Made by a program: the position numbers and the translations under genes. 37,826 bases of DNA, taken from positions 1-37,826 of the forward strand of contig CAKZUE010000089.1 in assembly GCA_937920635.1 (NCBI GenBank), read 5' to 3'. Position 1 is the first letter of the stretch. Each line of letters starts with the position of its first letter. Below, piece by piece: positions 16,628 to 24,377 of the stretch. Under the pieces are notes generated by a model that saw nothing but the letters and a program-made list of their open reading frames with translations, searched no databases and was not told the DNA's origin. The stretch is from an uncultured Bryobacteraceae bacterium (GTDB lineage: Bacteria; Acidobacteriota; Terriglobia; Bryobacterales; Bryobacteraceae).

Positions 16628-16654
16628 GCTCCCATTTTCCACTAAAATGGGAGC
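16628..16654. repeat. Perfect 11-base inverted repeat in a divergent promoter region
   Basis: GCTCCCATTTT (16628-16638) and AAAATGGGAGC (16644-16654) are exact reverse complements around the 5-base loop CCACT. It lies between the UPF0104 gene (start 16604, minus) and the sigma-factor gene (start 16781, plus). No T run follows on either strand outside the stem, so it is more likely an operator or an RNA leader hairpin for the minus-strand gene than a terminator. Confidence 0.75.
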
Positions 16655-16780
16655 CGGCCCCGATGGCCCTCGCCTAGGTTGAACTTTTCATGATAAACCC
16701 GCGTTGTACAGATAGGAAGCCGCAAGGGGCGGCCTCAAGCGCGGGGCGGGCAGCCAGCCCCGGAATAGAGATCCACGGCA

Positions 16781-17452
16781 ATGGCAGCGGGCACACAGGT
16801 CTGGGGCAGGACATATGGCGGCGCGGCCGTGATGGCGCCGCTGCCGGCGGCAGTCTGGAACGGGAGCAGTCCGGCAGTGCTCGACGTTGATGCAGAAAGC
16901 GCACTGGTGGCGCGCTGCCTCGATGGCGACGAGAGCGCCTGGGAGGACCTTGTCCGCACATACACCCGGCGCGTTTACTCCATCTGCTACCGCTTCACCG
17001 GCCGCGAGAGCGAGGCGCAGGACCTCACCCAGGAGGTCTTTCTCAAGGTTTTCCGCAATGTCCGCAGTTTCCGCTCCGGCGAAGGCTCCTTCGGCGTCTG
17101 GCTGGCCCGCCTGACGCGCAACCTGCTCATTGATCATTACCGCCGCTCGAAGAACGAGCGCGTCACGGCGTCGATCGAGGAGCAGCTCCCGATGCTCGAG
17201 GAAAAAGCGGCCATCGAGGGGCGCACGGAAGCCGCTCTGGCCGGCCGCGAAGCCAGCGAGGCGCTCCAGAAGGCATTAGCGAAGCTGTCGCCCGACCTGC
17301 GCGAGACGGTGATTTTGCGCGACGTCGAGGGACTCGAATACCGGGAGATCGCGCAGGTGCTCGGCGTGCCGGAAGGCACTGTGAAATCGCGGCTCAACCG
17401 GGGCCGCAGCGAACTGGCGCGCGCGTTGCGCCAGATGAGGGTCGTGCCATGA
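16781..17452 (+). CDS. ECF-type RNA polymerase sigma factor
   Basis: Predicted 223-residue extracytoplasmic-function sigma factor. Region 2 covers about 41-125 (DLVRTYTRRVYSICYRFTG, then AQDLTQEVFLKVFRNVRSF and WLARLTRNLLIDHYRR) and region 4 about 158-215 (LSPDLRETVILRDVEGLEYR, then EIAQVLGVPEGTVKSRLNRG). The first 35 or so residues are not conserved; ATG 16832 (M18) is an alternative start, and no strong ribosome binding site decides. The stop overlaps the next gene by 4 bases (ATGA at 17449-17452), and that gene encodes a zinc-finger anti-sigma factor, so this is a sigma/anti-sigma pair. Upstream, TTGAAC at 16679-16684 resembles an ECF -35 element, but I cannot place a good -10. Confidence 0.92.
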   Translation: MAAGTQVWGRTYGGAAVMAPLPAAVWNGSSPAVLDVDAESALVARCLDGDESAWEDLVRTYTRRVYSICYRFTGRESEAQDLTQEVFLKVFRNVRSFRSGEGSFGVWLARLTRNLLIDHYRRSKNERVTASIEEQLPMLEEKAAIEGRTEAALAGREASEALQKALAKLSPDLRETVILRDVEGLEYREIAQVLGVPEGTVKSRLNRGRSELARALRQMRVVP

Positions 17453-18090
17453 GGTGCAGCGATCTCGACGCCCTGATCTGCGATTACGTCGACGGCACGC
17501 TCACACCGGCCGAGCGGGCGACGGTGGAACTGCATCTGGCCTCCTGTCCGTCCTGCCGCGCGCTGGTCGAAGACGCCCGCTCCGCCGTTTCCTTCATTGA
17601 GAAAACGGCCGCGGTGGAGCCGCCGCCCGCGCTGGTCAATCACCTGTTGTTCGAGGTCCGGCAGGGAGCCATGCGCCCTGTGCGGGAGCGTGGCGGCTGG
17701 CTGGCGCGGCTGCTGGAACCCGTCCTCCAGCCCCGCTTCGCCATGGGCATGGCCATGACCATCCTCAGCTTCGCCATGCTGGCGCGGTTCGCCGGCGTTC
17801 CGGTGCGGCAACTGCGGATCACGGACCTCGAGCCTGCCAAAGTCTGGATGGCCGCCGAAGACAGGGTCTGGCGCACCTGGGACCGCGCCAAGAAATACTA
17901 CGAGAGCCTCCGGCTGGTGTACGAGATCCAGCAGACGCTGAAAGAGTGGACGGAAGAGCCTGCCGTCCCGGCCGAGCAGCCGCAGAAGCAGGCCAGACCC
18001 GGCGCGGCCGAACGCGCGCCGGCGGGGAGTGCAATCGACTGGAGCGCGCCCGCGCAGATCGAGCCGCCCGGGAAGGGGAAAAGACGATGA
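17449..18090 (+). CDS. Zinc-finger anti-sigma factor (zf-HC2), membrane-anchored
   Basis: Predicted 213-residue anti-sigma factor. The N-terminus has the zinc anti-sigma signature: a short helix (CSDLDALICDYVDGTLTPAE) and then H29-x3-C33-x2-C36 in LHLASCPSCRAL. One likely transmembrane helix lies near 98-117 (AMGMAMTILSFAMLARFAGV). The C-terminal part, outside the membrane in this topology, is charged and coiled-coil-like up to about 168, then Pro/Ala/Gln-rich. It should bind the sigma factor encoded just upstream and release it on an envelope or redox signal. It overlaps both neighbours by 4 bases (17449-17452 and 18087-18090). Confidence 0.88.
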   Translation: MRCSDLDALICDYVDGTLTPAERATVELHLASCPSCRALVEDARSAVSFIEKTAAVEPPPALVNHLLFEVRQGAMRPVRERGGWLARLLEPVLQPRFAMGMAMTILSFAMLARFAGVPVRQLRITDLEPAKVWMAAEDRVWRTWDRAKKYYESLRLVYEIQQTLKEWTEEPAVPAEQPQKQARPGAAERAPAGSAIDWSAPAQIEPPGKGKRR

Positions 18091-18734
18091 CAGAAAATAC
18101 CCAGCAGAAGCCTGTTGCCGCCTATTGCCGCGTCTGCGGCGCGGCGCTGGCCGAGGACGAAGTCCGTCTGGCTCAGGGGACGGTGTACTGCGCCTCTCAT
18201 GTGCCTGGCCAGCCGGCGCCGCCGCTGCCGGTCAATCCCGGCGTCTCGCCCGGCTTGGCCTTCCTTCTGGGGCTCATTCCGGGCGTCGGCGCCATTTACA
18301 ATGGCCAGTACGCCAAAGGCATCGTTCATGTGCTGATCCTCGGGTTGCTGATCAGCATCACCTCGAGCGACGCCGCCGGCGGGCTGGAGCCGCTGTTCGG
18401 CCTTCTGATCAGCGTGTTCTGGTTCTACATGGCGTTCGAGGCCTACCATACCGCCCGCCGGCGCATGCTTGGCGAGCCGGTCGATGAGTTCTCCTCGCTG
18501 GTCGACCTGCGTGGAGGCAGGCGCGCCCCGGTGTTGCCCGTCGTGCTGATCGTGCTGGGCGCGCTGTTCCTTCTGAACAACCTCGAGATCTTCCGCCTCC
18601 GCGATCTGATGCGCTATTGGCCTGTTCTTCTGATCCTGGCGGGCGCCTGGATGCTCTATGAACAGGTCAGCGGGGCGCGTCCGGGCAGCGGCGCGGAGAG
18701 CAAAGACGGCGAGACGAGTGGAGGTGGACAATGA
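18087..18734 (+). CDS. Membrane protein with B-box-like zinc site, TM2-like region and LiaI/LiaF-like hairpin
   Basis: Predicted 215-residue protein in three parts. Residues 12-40 form a small zinc site with C14-x2-C17 and C35-x2-H38 (YCRVCGAAL, then VYCASH), like a B-box. Residues about 55-118 have hydrophobic helices starting GLAFLLGLIPGVGAIYNGQY, resembling a TM2 domain. Residues about 148-193 form a second hairpin, VVLIVLGALFLLNN then WPVLLILAGAWMLYEQ, of the LiaI/LiaF-like type shared with the next two genes. ATG 18087 overlaps the anti-sigma stop by 4 bases. No enzyme motif is visible. Its place in the operon suggests a membrane partner or sensor of the sigma/anti-sigma pair; the function is not known. 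Confidence 0.8.
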   Translation: MTENTQQKPVAAYCRVCGAALAEDEVRLAQGTVYCASHVPGQPAPPLPVNPGVSPGLAFLLGLIPGVGAIYNGQYAKGIVHVLILGLLISITSSDAAGGLEPLFGLLISVFWFYMAFEAYHTARRRMLGEPVDEFSSLVDLRGGRRAPVLPVVLIVLGALFLLNNLEIFRLRDLMRYWPVLLILAGAWMLYEQVSGARPGSGAESKDGETSGGGQ

Positions 18735-18937
18735 GCCGCAGCGCCGAACTGATGCGCGCCCTCCGCGGTCCGGTGCTTCTGATCACACTGGGGGTGCTGC
18801 TGCTGGCAGACCGCTTCTCCGGCGTGCCGGTCACCAAGACCTGGCCGGTGCTGCTGATCGTCTTCGGCGTGATGAAACTGCTCGAGCGCACCGCTGCGGC
18901 GCCCGCCGCCGGCGGCGAGGCGCGCTACCAGGGATGA
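18731..18937 (+). CDS. Small LiaI/LiaF-like transmembrane hairpin protein (68 aa)
   Basis: A 68-residue protein consisting almost only of one membrane hairpin: GPVLLITLGVLLLADRF, a short polar turn GVPVTKT, then WPVLLIVFGVMKLLER and a short Ala/Gly tail. The pattern of a Gly-rich first helix, turn, W-P and second helix is the same as in the genes on both sides. Its start overlaps the previous stop by 4 bases, and the next gene begins 10 bases after its stop. The 4-base overlap supports it as a real gene despite its size. The function is unknown; a small subunit of a membrane sensor is the most natural guess. Confidence 0.8.
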   Translation: MSRSAELMRALRGPVLLITLGVLLLADRFSGVPVTKTWPVLLIVFGVMKLLERTAAAPAAGGEARYQG

Positions 18938-18947
18938 GGAGGAAGGC

Positions 18948-20375
18948 ATGAGGAGAGGATCGCTGGTCGGCCCGCTGCTGCTGATTCTCATCGGCGTCGT
19001 GTTCCTGTTGCGGAACATCCGGCCCGATCTGCCGCTGCTGGAGCTGTTCGTCAACTGGTGGCCCGCCGTCCTGATCGCGTGGGGCGCCCTGAGGATCGTC
19101 GAGCTCGTGGTGAGCTACTCGCGCCAGCGTCCGCTGCCGAGGTCCGGAGTAACCGGAGGCGAATGGGCGCTGATCATCCTGATCACCATCGCCAGCATGT
19201 CGGTCTGGAGCGCGAAGCGATGGTCGCAGGAACTGCCCGGCAAAATCCGTATCGGCGGCGTCGAGGTCTTCGGCGAAGCCTTTGATTACCCGGTGTCCGA
19301 TCAGACCGTGGCCGCCGCTCCGCAAGGCCGGGTCGTGATCGAAAATGTGCGCGGCAACACGCGCGTCACCGGCGCCGGGAGCGCCGAGGTGAAGGTTTCG
19401 GCCCGGAAGTCCGTGCGCGCGCTCGACCGCGAGGCTGCCGACCGCGCCGCCGCCTCCGCCGACGTGGCGGTGAAGCGCGAGGATGGCACGGTGAGCATCG
19501 TGCACGGCCGGGATGCGCCCGATGGCGCGCGTGTCAGCATCGACCTGGAGATCAGCGTCCCGCGCGGCTCCAGCATCGATTTCCGCGGCAAGTACGGCGA
19601 TCTGGAAGTCAAGGACATCGACGGCGAAGTGGTCTGCGACTCCGACAACGCCGGCGTCCGGCTCGAGTCCATCGGCGGGCGCGCCCGCATCGGCCTCCGC
19701 CGCAGCGACATCATCCGCGCCCTGAAAGTCAAGGGCGACATCGAGATCAAAGGGCGCGGCCGCGACATCGAGATCGAGGACGCCGCCGGAGGCGTTTCCA
19801 TTGAAGGCTCCTGGTCCGGCGAGACCATCCTGCGCCGCGTGGCCCGCGCCGTCCGCTTTGAAAGCAGCCGCACGGAGATCCGCGCGGGCGCCGTGCCGGG
19901 CGAGATGCGCCTCAGTCTCAGCCAGTTGAGTCTGACCCGTGTGCTCGGTCCGCTCTTCATCCGCGCCGAAACAAAGGACGTTCAGCTCGCCGACGTTACC
20001 GGCGCCCTCACGCTCGATATCGACCGCGGCGACGTCGAGATCCGCCAGCCGCGCACTGAATTCGGCCGCATCGAAGTCAAGACCGGCAGCGGCGACGTGG
20101 AACTGGCCCTGCCGCCGGCCGCGCGCTTCTCCCTCAACGCCTCCACCGGCCGCGGCGAGGCGGTGAACGATTTCGATCCGCGGCTCAACGTGAAGCAGGA
20201 CGAACGCAAAGCCTCCATCACCGGCAGCACCGGCGCGGGTCCGGAAATCCGCCTGGAAACGAGCCGCGGCCGCGCCATCATCCGCAAGCTGACGCCCGCC
20301 GAAATTTCTTCGCTCCTCGGCCGCCCGCCCCAGGCGCCGCCGCCGCCGGAGCCGCCCAGAGCGGTCAATCAGTAG
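18948..20375 (+). CDS. DUF4097-domain protein with N-terminal LiaF-like membrane region
   Basis: Predicted 475-residue protein. The N-terminus has a LiaI/LiaF-like hairpin (LVGPLLLILIGVVFLLRN, then WWPAVLIAWGALRIVELV) and a third helix near 73-87 (WALIILITIASMSVW). From about 125 onward comes a long repetitive beta region of the DUF4097 type, with repeated IEI-K, DIEI, VEI and GDVELALPP-like strands and a final RLETSRGRAIIRK. Such domains form beta-solenoids near the membrane. A strong ribosome binding site (GGAGGA at 18938-18943) precedes ATG 18948. It is the last gene of the sigma-factor operon and overlaps the convergent glycerate kinase gene by 11 bases at the 3' end. LiaF/LiaG-like envelope-stress modules in Firmicutes combine similar parts. 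Confidence 0.82.
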   Translation: MRRGSLVGPLLLILIGVVFLLRNIRPDLPLLELFVNWWPAVLIAWGALRIVELVVSYSRQRPLPRSGVTGGEWALIILITIASMSVWSAKRWSQELPGKIRIGGVEVFGEAFDYPVSDQTVAAAPQGRVVIENVRGNTRVTGAGSAEVKVSARKSVRALDREAADRAAASADVAVKREDGTVSIVHGRDAPDGARVSIDLEISVPRGSSIDFRGKYGDLEVKDIDGEVVCDSDNAGVRLESIGGRARIGLRRSDIIRALKVKGDIEIKGRGRDIEIEDAAGGVSIEGSWSGETILRRVARAVRFESSRTEIRAGAVPGEMRLSLSQLSLTRVLGPLFIRAETKDVQLADVTGALTLDIDRGDVEIRQPRTEFGRIEVKTGSGDVELALPPAARFSLNASTGRGEAVNDFDPRLNVKQDERKASITGSTGAGPEIRLETSRGRAIIRKLTPAEISSLLGRPPQAPPPPEPPRAVNQ

Positions 20376-21699
20376 AGCCGCTGCGGCGGCCGCTGTGCGG
20401 CGCGCGCACCAGCATCAACCGCACGTCCATCACGTTGGTGCCGGTGGGGCCGGTCATCACCAGATCGCCCAGCGGCTGGAAGAAGCGGTACGAGTCGTTC
20501 TCCCCGAGCGCCCGCCGCGCGTCCAGTCCCAATTGCGCGGCGCGGGCCAGCGTTGCTCCGTCGGCCATTGCTCCGGCGGCATCCGTGGGGCCGTCGGTGC
20601 CATCGGTGCCCGCGCTGAAGGCGAGCACGCCCGGCAGCCCTTCCAGCGCGATCGCCGCCGCCAGCGCGAATTCCTGATTCCTGCCGCCCAGCCCCTGGCC
20701 GCGCAGCGTCACCGTCGTCTCGCCTCCGCTGATCACGCACACCGGCGGGCGCGCCGGCCGCCCCGTGGTGACAATCTCGCGGGCGATGGCCGCATGCATG
20801 GCCGCGATGTCGCGCGTCTCGCCCTCGATCGTGGTCGACAGCACCAGCGGACGGTAGCCCAGCTCGCGCGCCCTGCGAGCCGCCGCGTCCACGGCCAGGC
20901 GGTTGGATCCCACGATCACGTTGCGCGTATGCCGGAAGCAGGGATCGCCGGGCTTGGGCGTCTCCTCGATCCGTCCGGCCAGCCCTTCTTCGAGCAGGCG
21001 CCGCGCCCGCGCCGGGATCTTTTCCTGCAAGCCGTATTTCTCGATCACCGCCCATGCCGTGGCGAACGTGGACGTGTCCGGCGCCGCCGGTCCGGAGCCG
21101 ATCACGTCCAGCGGATCGCCCACCACGTCGGAAAGCAGCAGCGCCAGCACGTGCGCCGGTTGCGCCAGCCGCGCCAGCCGCCCGCCCTTGATCGCGGAGA
21201 GATGCTTTCGCACGGCGTTGATCTCATGAATCGTGGCGCCGCAGGCCAGCAGCAGCTTCGTCGTCTCCTGCTTTTCTTCCAGCGTCACCGGCTCGAGCGG
21301 CAGCGGCAGCAGCGCCGAGCCCCCGCCGCTGATCAGGCACAGCAACAAATCGCCCTCCTGCGCCTGCGCGGCAATCTCCGCGATGCGCCGCGCCCCCTCC
21401 ACGCCGCGCGCGTCCGGCACGGGGTGGCTGGCCTCGTGCAGGCTGACGCGCCTGAGCGGCGCCAGGTGCCCGTCCTTGGTGTTGATCCAGCCGCCGATGA
21501 TCCGCTTGCCCAGCGCCTGCTCGGCCGCCTGCGCCATCGCTGCTGACGCCTTGCCCGCGCCCACAACGAAGATGCGGCGGAAGCGCGACAGGTCCTGCTT
21601 TTGGAGCGCCGCCTTCACCGTCCGGCGCGGATCGGCCGCCTCGACGGCGGCCCGGAAGATGGAAAGGGCGTGACGCCGCAACAGTCTTTCGCTTTGCAT
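20365..21699 (-). CDS. Glycerate 2-kinase (GckA/TtuD type, MOFRL domain)
   Basis: Predicted 444-residue kinase that phosphorylates D-glycerate to 2-phosphoglycerate with ATP. The N-terminal domain (DUF4147) shows FVVGAGKASAAMAQAAEQAL, LCLISGGGSALLPLP and NAVRKHLSAIKGGRLA; the C-terminal MOFRL domain shows VISGGETTVTLRGQGLGGRN and FSAGTDGTDGPTDAAG, both hallmark blocks. Length is typical. It lies 12 bases downstream of aroK and is probably co-transcribed with it. It would feed glycerate from glyoxylate, serine or sugar-acid breakdown into glycolysis. Its last 11 bases overlap the end of the convergent DUF4097 gene. Confidence 0.93.
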   Translation of the reverse strand: MQSERLLRRHALSIFRAAVEAADPRRTVKAALQKQDLSRFRRIFVVGAGKASAAMAQAAEQALGKRIIGGWINTKDGHLAPLRRVSLHEASHPVPDARGVEGARRIAEIAAQAQEGDLLLCLISGGGSALLPLPLEPVTLEEKQETTKLLLACGATIHEINAVRKHLSAIKGGRLARLAQPAHVLALLLSDVVGDPLDVIGSGPAAPDTSTFATAWAVIEKYGLQEKIPARARRLLEEGLAGRIEETPKPGDPCFRHTRNVIVGSNRLAVDAAARRARELGYRPLVLSTTIEGETRDIAAMHAAIAREIVTTGRPARPPVCVISGGETTVTLRGQGLGGRNQEFALAAAIALEGLPGVLAFSAGTDGTDGPTDAAGAMADGATLARAAQLGLDARRALGENDSYRFFQPLGDLVMTGPTGTNVMDVRLMLVRAPHSGRRSGSTD

Positions 21700-21711
21700 G
21701 ATGGGATCGCC

Positions 21712-22239
21712 TCAGAAGATTGGGAGTTGCAGAATCTTCTCCACCGCTTCGGCCGAGCCGCCCGGCCCGATCTCGATCCGGTAGTCCGCCTTTTCGTAGG
21801 CCGCGCGGCGCGTCTGATACAACTGTTCGAACTTCGCCGGATCGCGCGCCAGCGGCCGCGTGCCGGAGTGCGCGATCCGCGCGCGGATCATCTCCAGCGG
21901 CGCGTCCAGCCAGATCGAGATCCCGTTGTCCGCCATCAGCGCGGCGTTGCGCGGCTGCGCGAAACAGCCGCCGCCCACCGCCAGCACCCACGGCACTCCG
22001 TGGGCGATGTCGGCCACGCGCTTCTTCAATGCTTCGTGCTCGATCCTGCGGAACTCCTCCTCGCCCAGCCGGTCGAAGATCTCATTGATCGTCATCTGCT
22101 GCCGCGACTCGATGTCTTCATCGAGATCCGCGAAGCGCCACCCCAGCCGCCGCGCCAGCGCGCGCCCCACCGTCGTCTTGCCGCAACCCATGAAGCCCAC
22201 CAGGTAAATCCCCGGCGTGCGCTTCAGCTTCAGGATCAT
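21712..22239 (-). CDS. aroK: Shikimate kinase
   Basis: Predicted 175-residue P-loop kinase that phosphorylates shikimate at the 3-hydroxyl in the chorismate pathway. Walker A is GFMGCGKTT at 15-23, the shikimate-binding segment is FADLDEDIES, AVGGGCFAQ supplies the GGG loop, and TRPL carries the lid arginine. ATG 22239 was chosen because the protein then begins MILKLKRTPGIYLVGFMGCG, the expected N-terminus; the frame stays open upstream to 22359, but the added residues are not family-like. AAGGGA lies about 11 bases before the ATG. No other aro gene is nearby; glycerate kinase follows in the same direction. Confidence 0.95.
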   Translation of the reverse strand: MILKLKRTPGIYLVGFMGCGKTTVGRALARRLGWRFADLDEDIESRQQMTINEIFDRLGEEEFRRIEHEALKKRVADIAHGVPWVLAVGGGCFAQPRNAALMADNGISIWLDAPLEMIRARIAHSGTRPLARDPAKFEQLYQTRRAAYEKADYRIEIGPGGSAEAVEKILQLPIF

Positions 22240-22345
22240 GAAACGCGATCCCTTCTGCGGGCCTGCCGCCGGCCCGCGGCCGCGAGGCCCGTCCGGCGCC
22301 GTTCTCCATTTGCTTGCATGAGCGGGCTCAACCGTCCGTATGAGC

Positions 22346-22357
22346 CATAATACAAGC
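22346..22357 (+). promoter_or_regulatory. Putative -10 box of a leaderless Lon-domain gene
   Basis: CATAAT at 22346-22351 matches TATAAT in five of six positions and lies six bases before ATG 22358. No Shine-Dalgarno precedes any of the candidate ATGs (22340, 22358, 22370). The geometry is the same as at 8233-8245. Confidence 0.35.
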
Positions 22358-22990
22358 ATGCCGGAGGAGATGCTGCCTCTGTTTCCGCTGGAGACCGTGC
22401 TCCTCCCGCATTGCGAGCTGCGCCTCCATATTTTCGAGGACCGCTACAAAGAGATGATCGGCGAATGCCTGGAACGCCGCCAGGAGTTCGGCGTCGTGCA
22501 GGCGCGCGGCGGCGGACTGATGCGCATCGGCTGCACCGCCTCCATCGAAGAGGTGCTGCGGAAGTACGAAGACGGGCGCATGGACATCGTCACCGTCGGC
22601 AGGCGGCGCTTCGCGCTGGAGGAAGTCACCGGCGGGCGCAGCTTTCTGCGCGGCAAAGCGCAGTTCTTCGGCGATGTGGATGAAGCCCGGCCAGACCGCG
22701 AACTGGTCATGGAGGCTCTCGCCGCCTGGCTGGATCTGGTGAAGGCCAAAGACGCCGAAGCCGAGCCGCCCGATCTCGACCACCCCCAGCTCAGCTTTCT
22801 CCTGGCCGACATCTCCCAGGACCTGCACTTCCGCCAGCGGCTGCTGGAGATGCAGAGCGAGCGCGAGCGGCTGGAGTTTGTCCGCGATCACCTCCGGCGG
22901 CAACTGGAGAAAGAACACATCCGCGCCGCCATGGAGAAGGTGATCCGCTCCAACGGCCACGGCCGCCATCTCTATTCGAAGCCCGAGTAG
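22358..22990 (+). CDS. Lon N-terminal (substrate-binding) domain protein
   Basis: Predicted 210-residue cytoplasmic protein containing only the LON substrate-binding domain: LPLFPLETVLLPHCELRLHI, FEDRYKEMI, FGVVQARGGGLMRIGCTASI and DGRMDIVTVGRRRFALEEV. There is no ATPase or protease part, so it is not the Lon protease. Stand-alone proteins of this kind are widespread in bacteria and plants and their role is poorly defined (protein quality control by analogy). The C-terminal third is helical and charged. The start is uncertain: ATG 22340 adds six residues, but the -10-like box would then lie inside the gene. The HAD gene follows 12 bases later. Confidence 0.85.
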   Translation: MPEEMLPLFPLETVLLPHCELRLHIFEDRYKEMIGECLERRQEFGVVQARGGGLMRIGCTASIEEVLRKYEDGRMDIVTVGRRRFALEEVTGGRSFLRGKAQFFGDVDEARPDRELVMEALAAWLDLVKAKDAEAEPPDLDHPQLSFLLADISQDLHFRQRLLEMQSERERLEFVRDHLRRQLEKEHIRAAMEKVIRSNGHGRHLYSKPE

Positions 22991-23002
22991 ACCGTCCCGC
23001 TC

Positions 23003-23695
23003 ATGCACGGCCCGCAATTCCTGCTCATCGACGCCGACGACACGCTGTGGGAGAACAACATCTATTTCGAGCAGGCGTTCGACGAGTTCGTCCGGTTCCT
23101 GGATCACTCCAGCCTTGACGCCGCGCAGATCCGCGCCGTGCTCGACGAAATCGAGCTGGCCAACAGCCGCGTGCACGGCTACGGTTCGCTCAACTTCGGC
23201 CGCAATCTCCAGCAGTGTTACGCGCGCCTGGCCGAGCGCGAGATCCGTCCCCAGGATCTGGAAACCGTCAAAGGCTTCGCCCTGCGCATCCTCGAGCAGC
23301 CGCTGGTGCTCATCGAGGGAGTGGAGGAGACGCTCGCGGAGCTCAGCCGCCGCCATGACCTCACGCTCTTCACCAAGGGCCACCCGGACGAGCAGCGCAT
23401 GAAGATCGACCGTTCCGGGCTGGGCCGCTACTTCCAGCACACGGCCATCGTCAAGGAGAAGGACCGCGCCTCCTACGAAGCCCTGGCGCGGGAGCGCGGC
23501 CTCGATCCCGCGCGGACCTGGATGATCGGCAACTCGCCCAAGTCCGACATCAACCCCGCGCTCGAAGCGGGGCTCAACGCCGTCTTCGTCCCCCACGCGC
23601 GCACGTGGACGCTCGAGCGGACCCGGCTCCGCCGGCCGGGGCCTGGCCGCCTGGTCGTCGTCGAGCGGTTCTCCGATCTGCGCGAATTGTTCTGA
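23003..23695 (+). CDS. HAD-superfamily hydrolase
   Basis: Predicted 230-residue HAD phosphohydrolase. Motif I is LLIDADDTLWENN with nucleophile D10 and D12; motif II is LTLFTKGHP; motif III lysine is probably in IVKEKDRASY; motif IV is MIGNSPKSDINPALEAGLNA with the metal-binding Asp. A helical cap sits between motifs I and II. The substrate is not predictable; small phosphate esters are usual. It follows the Lon-domain gene by 12 bases, probably in one transcript, and its stop is only 4 bases from the stop of the convergent adenosyltransferase gene. Confidence 0.88.
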   Translation: MHGPQFLLIDADDTLWENNIYFEQAFDEFVRFLDHSSLDAAQIRAVLDEIELANSRVHGYGSLNFGRNLQQCYARLAEREIRPQDLETVKGFALRILEQPLVLIEGVEETLAELSRRHDLTLFTKGHPDEQRMKIDRSGLGRYFQHTAIVKEKDRASYEALARERGLDPARTWMIGNSPKSDINPALEAGLNAVFVPHARTWTLERTRLRRPGPGRLVVVERFSDLRELF

Positions 23696-23699
23696 AGCG

Positions 23700-24344
23700 C
23701 TACTCGCCCGCCTGCTGCCGCGCCGAAGCGCTCTCGTTTGGCGACCAGAGCACTTCCTCCACCCCAAGCTGCACGTTGGCCCAGCGGCTCCACACAAACA
23801 GCGCGTCGCTCAGCCGGTTCAGATACCGCAGATTCACGCCGTCGATCCGCTCCTGCCGCGCCGCCGTCACCAGCAGCCTTTCCGCGCGGCGGCACACCGT
23901 GCGGCAGATGTGCAGCTCCACGGACAGCCGCGAGCCGCCGGGCAGCACGAAGCTGCGCAGCGGGGGCAATGCGGCATTGGCGCGGTCGATGTCGCGCTCC
24001 AGTGCGGCCACGTCTTCCTCCGTGATCCGCGCCTGCCGCGGGTGGACGTGCTCCGGCGTCGTGGCCAGGATCGAGCCGAGGTTGAACAGCTCGTGCTGCA
24101 CGCGCCTGAGCGTGCGCGCCAGCTCCGCCAGTTCCGGCGCGCGCTCGGCCAGCTCGGAAGCCGTCAGCGCCGCCGCGCCGGTAAACGAATTCAGCTCATC
24201 CACGGTGCCGTAGCACTCGATGCGCGGGGCGTCCTTGGGCACGCGCTCCCCGCTGGCCAGCAGCGTCTCGCCCGAGTCTCCGGTCTTGGTGTAGATGCGG
24301 TTCAGCGCCAGGCGCGGCTCTTCAAACGGGGGGTTTTCTGCCAT
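23700..24344 (-). CDS. Cob(I)alamin adenosyltransferase, PduO type
   Basis: Predicted 214-residue ATP:cob(I)alamin adenosyltransferase that makes adenosylcobalamin. Family blocks: RIYTKTGDSGETLLASGERV at the N-terminus (ATP-binding), ECYGTVDELNSFTG, VQHELFNLGSILA, and the C-terminal FVLPGGSRLSVELHICRTVC followed by RRAER and NLRYLNRLSDALFVWSRWAN. The fold is a helical trimer. On the minus strand TACAAT at 24365-24360 is a good -10-like box 15 bases before ATG 24344, and GCAGG could serve as a weak ribosome binding site, so the gene may have its own promoter although it also lies 33 bases after tesA. A B12-dependent enzyme (mutase, diol dehydratase or reductase) should exist elsewhere. Confidence 0.95.
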   Translation of the reverse strand: MAENPPFEEPRLALNRIYTKTGDSGETLLASGERVPKDAPRIECYGTVDELNSFTGAAALTASELAERAPELAELARTLRRVQHELFNLGSILATTPEHVHPRQARITEEDVAALERDIDRANAALPPLRSFVLPGGSRLSVELHICRTVCRRAERLLVTAARQERIDGVNLRYLNRLSDALFVWSRWANVQLGVEEVLWSPNESASARQQAGE

Positions 24345-24377
24345 CGGGGACCTGCTTCCATTGTAGGGAAGCGCCCC

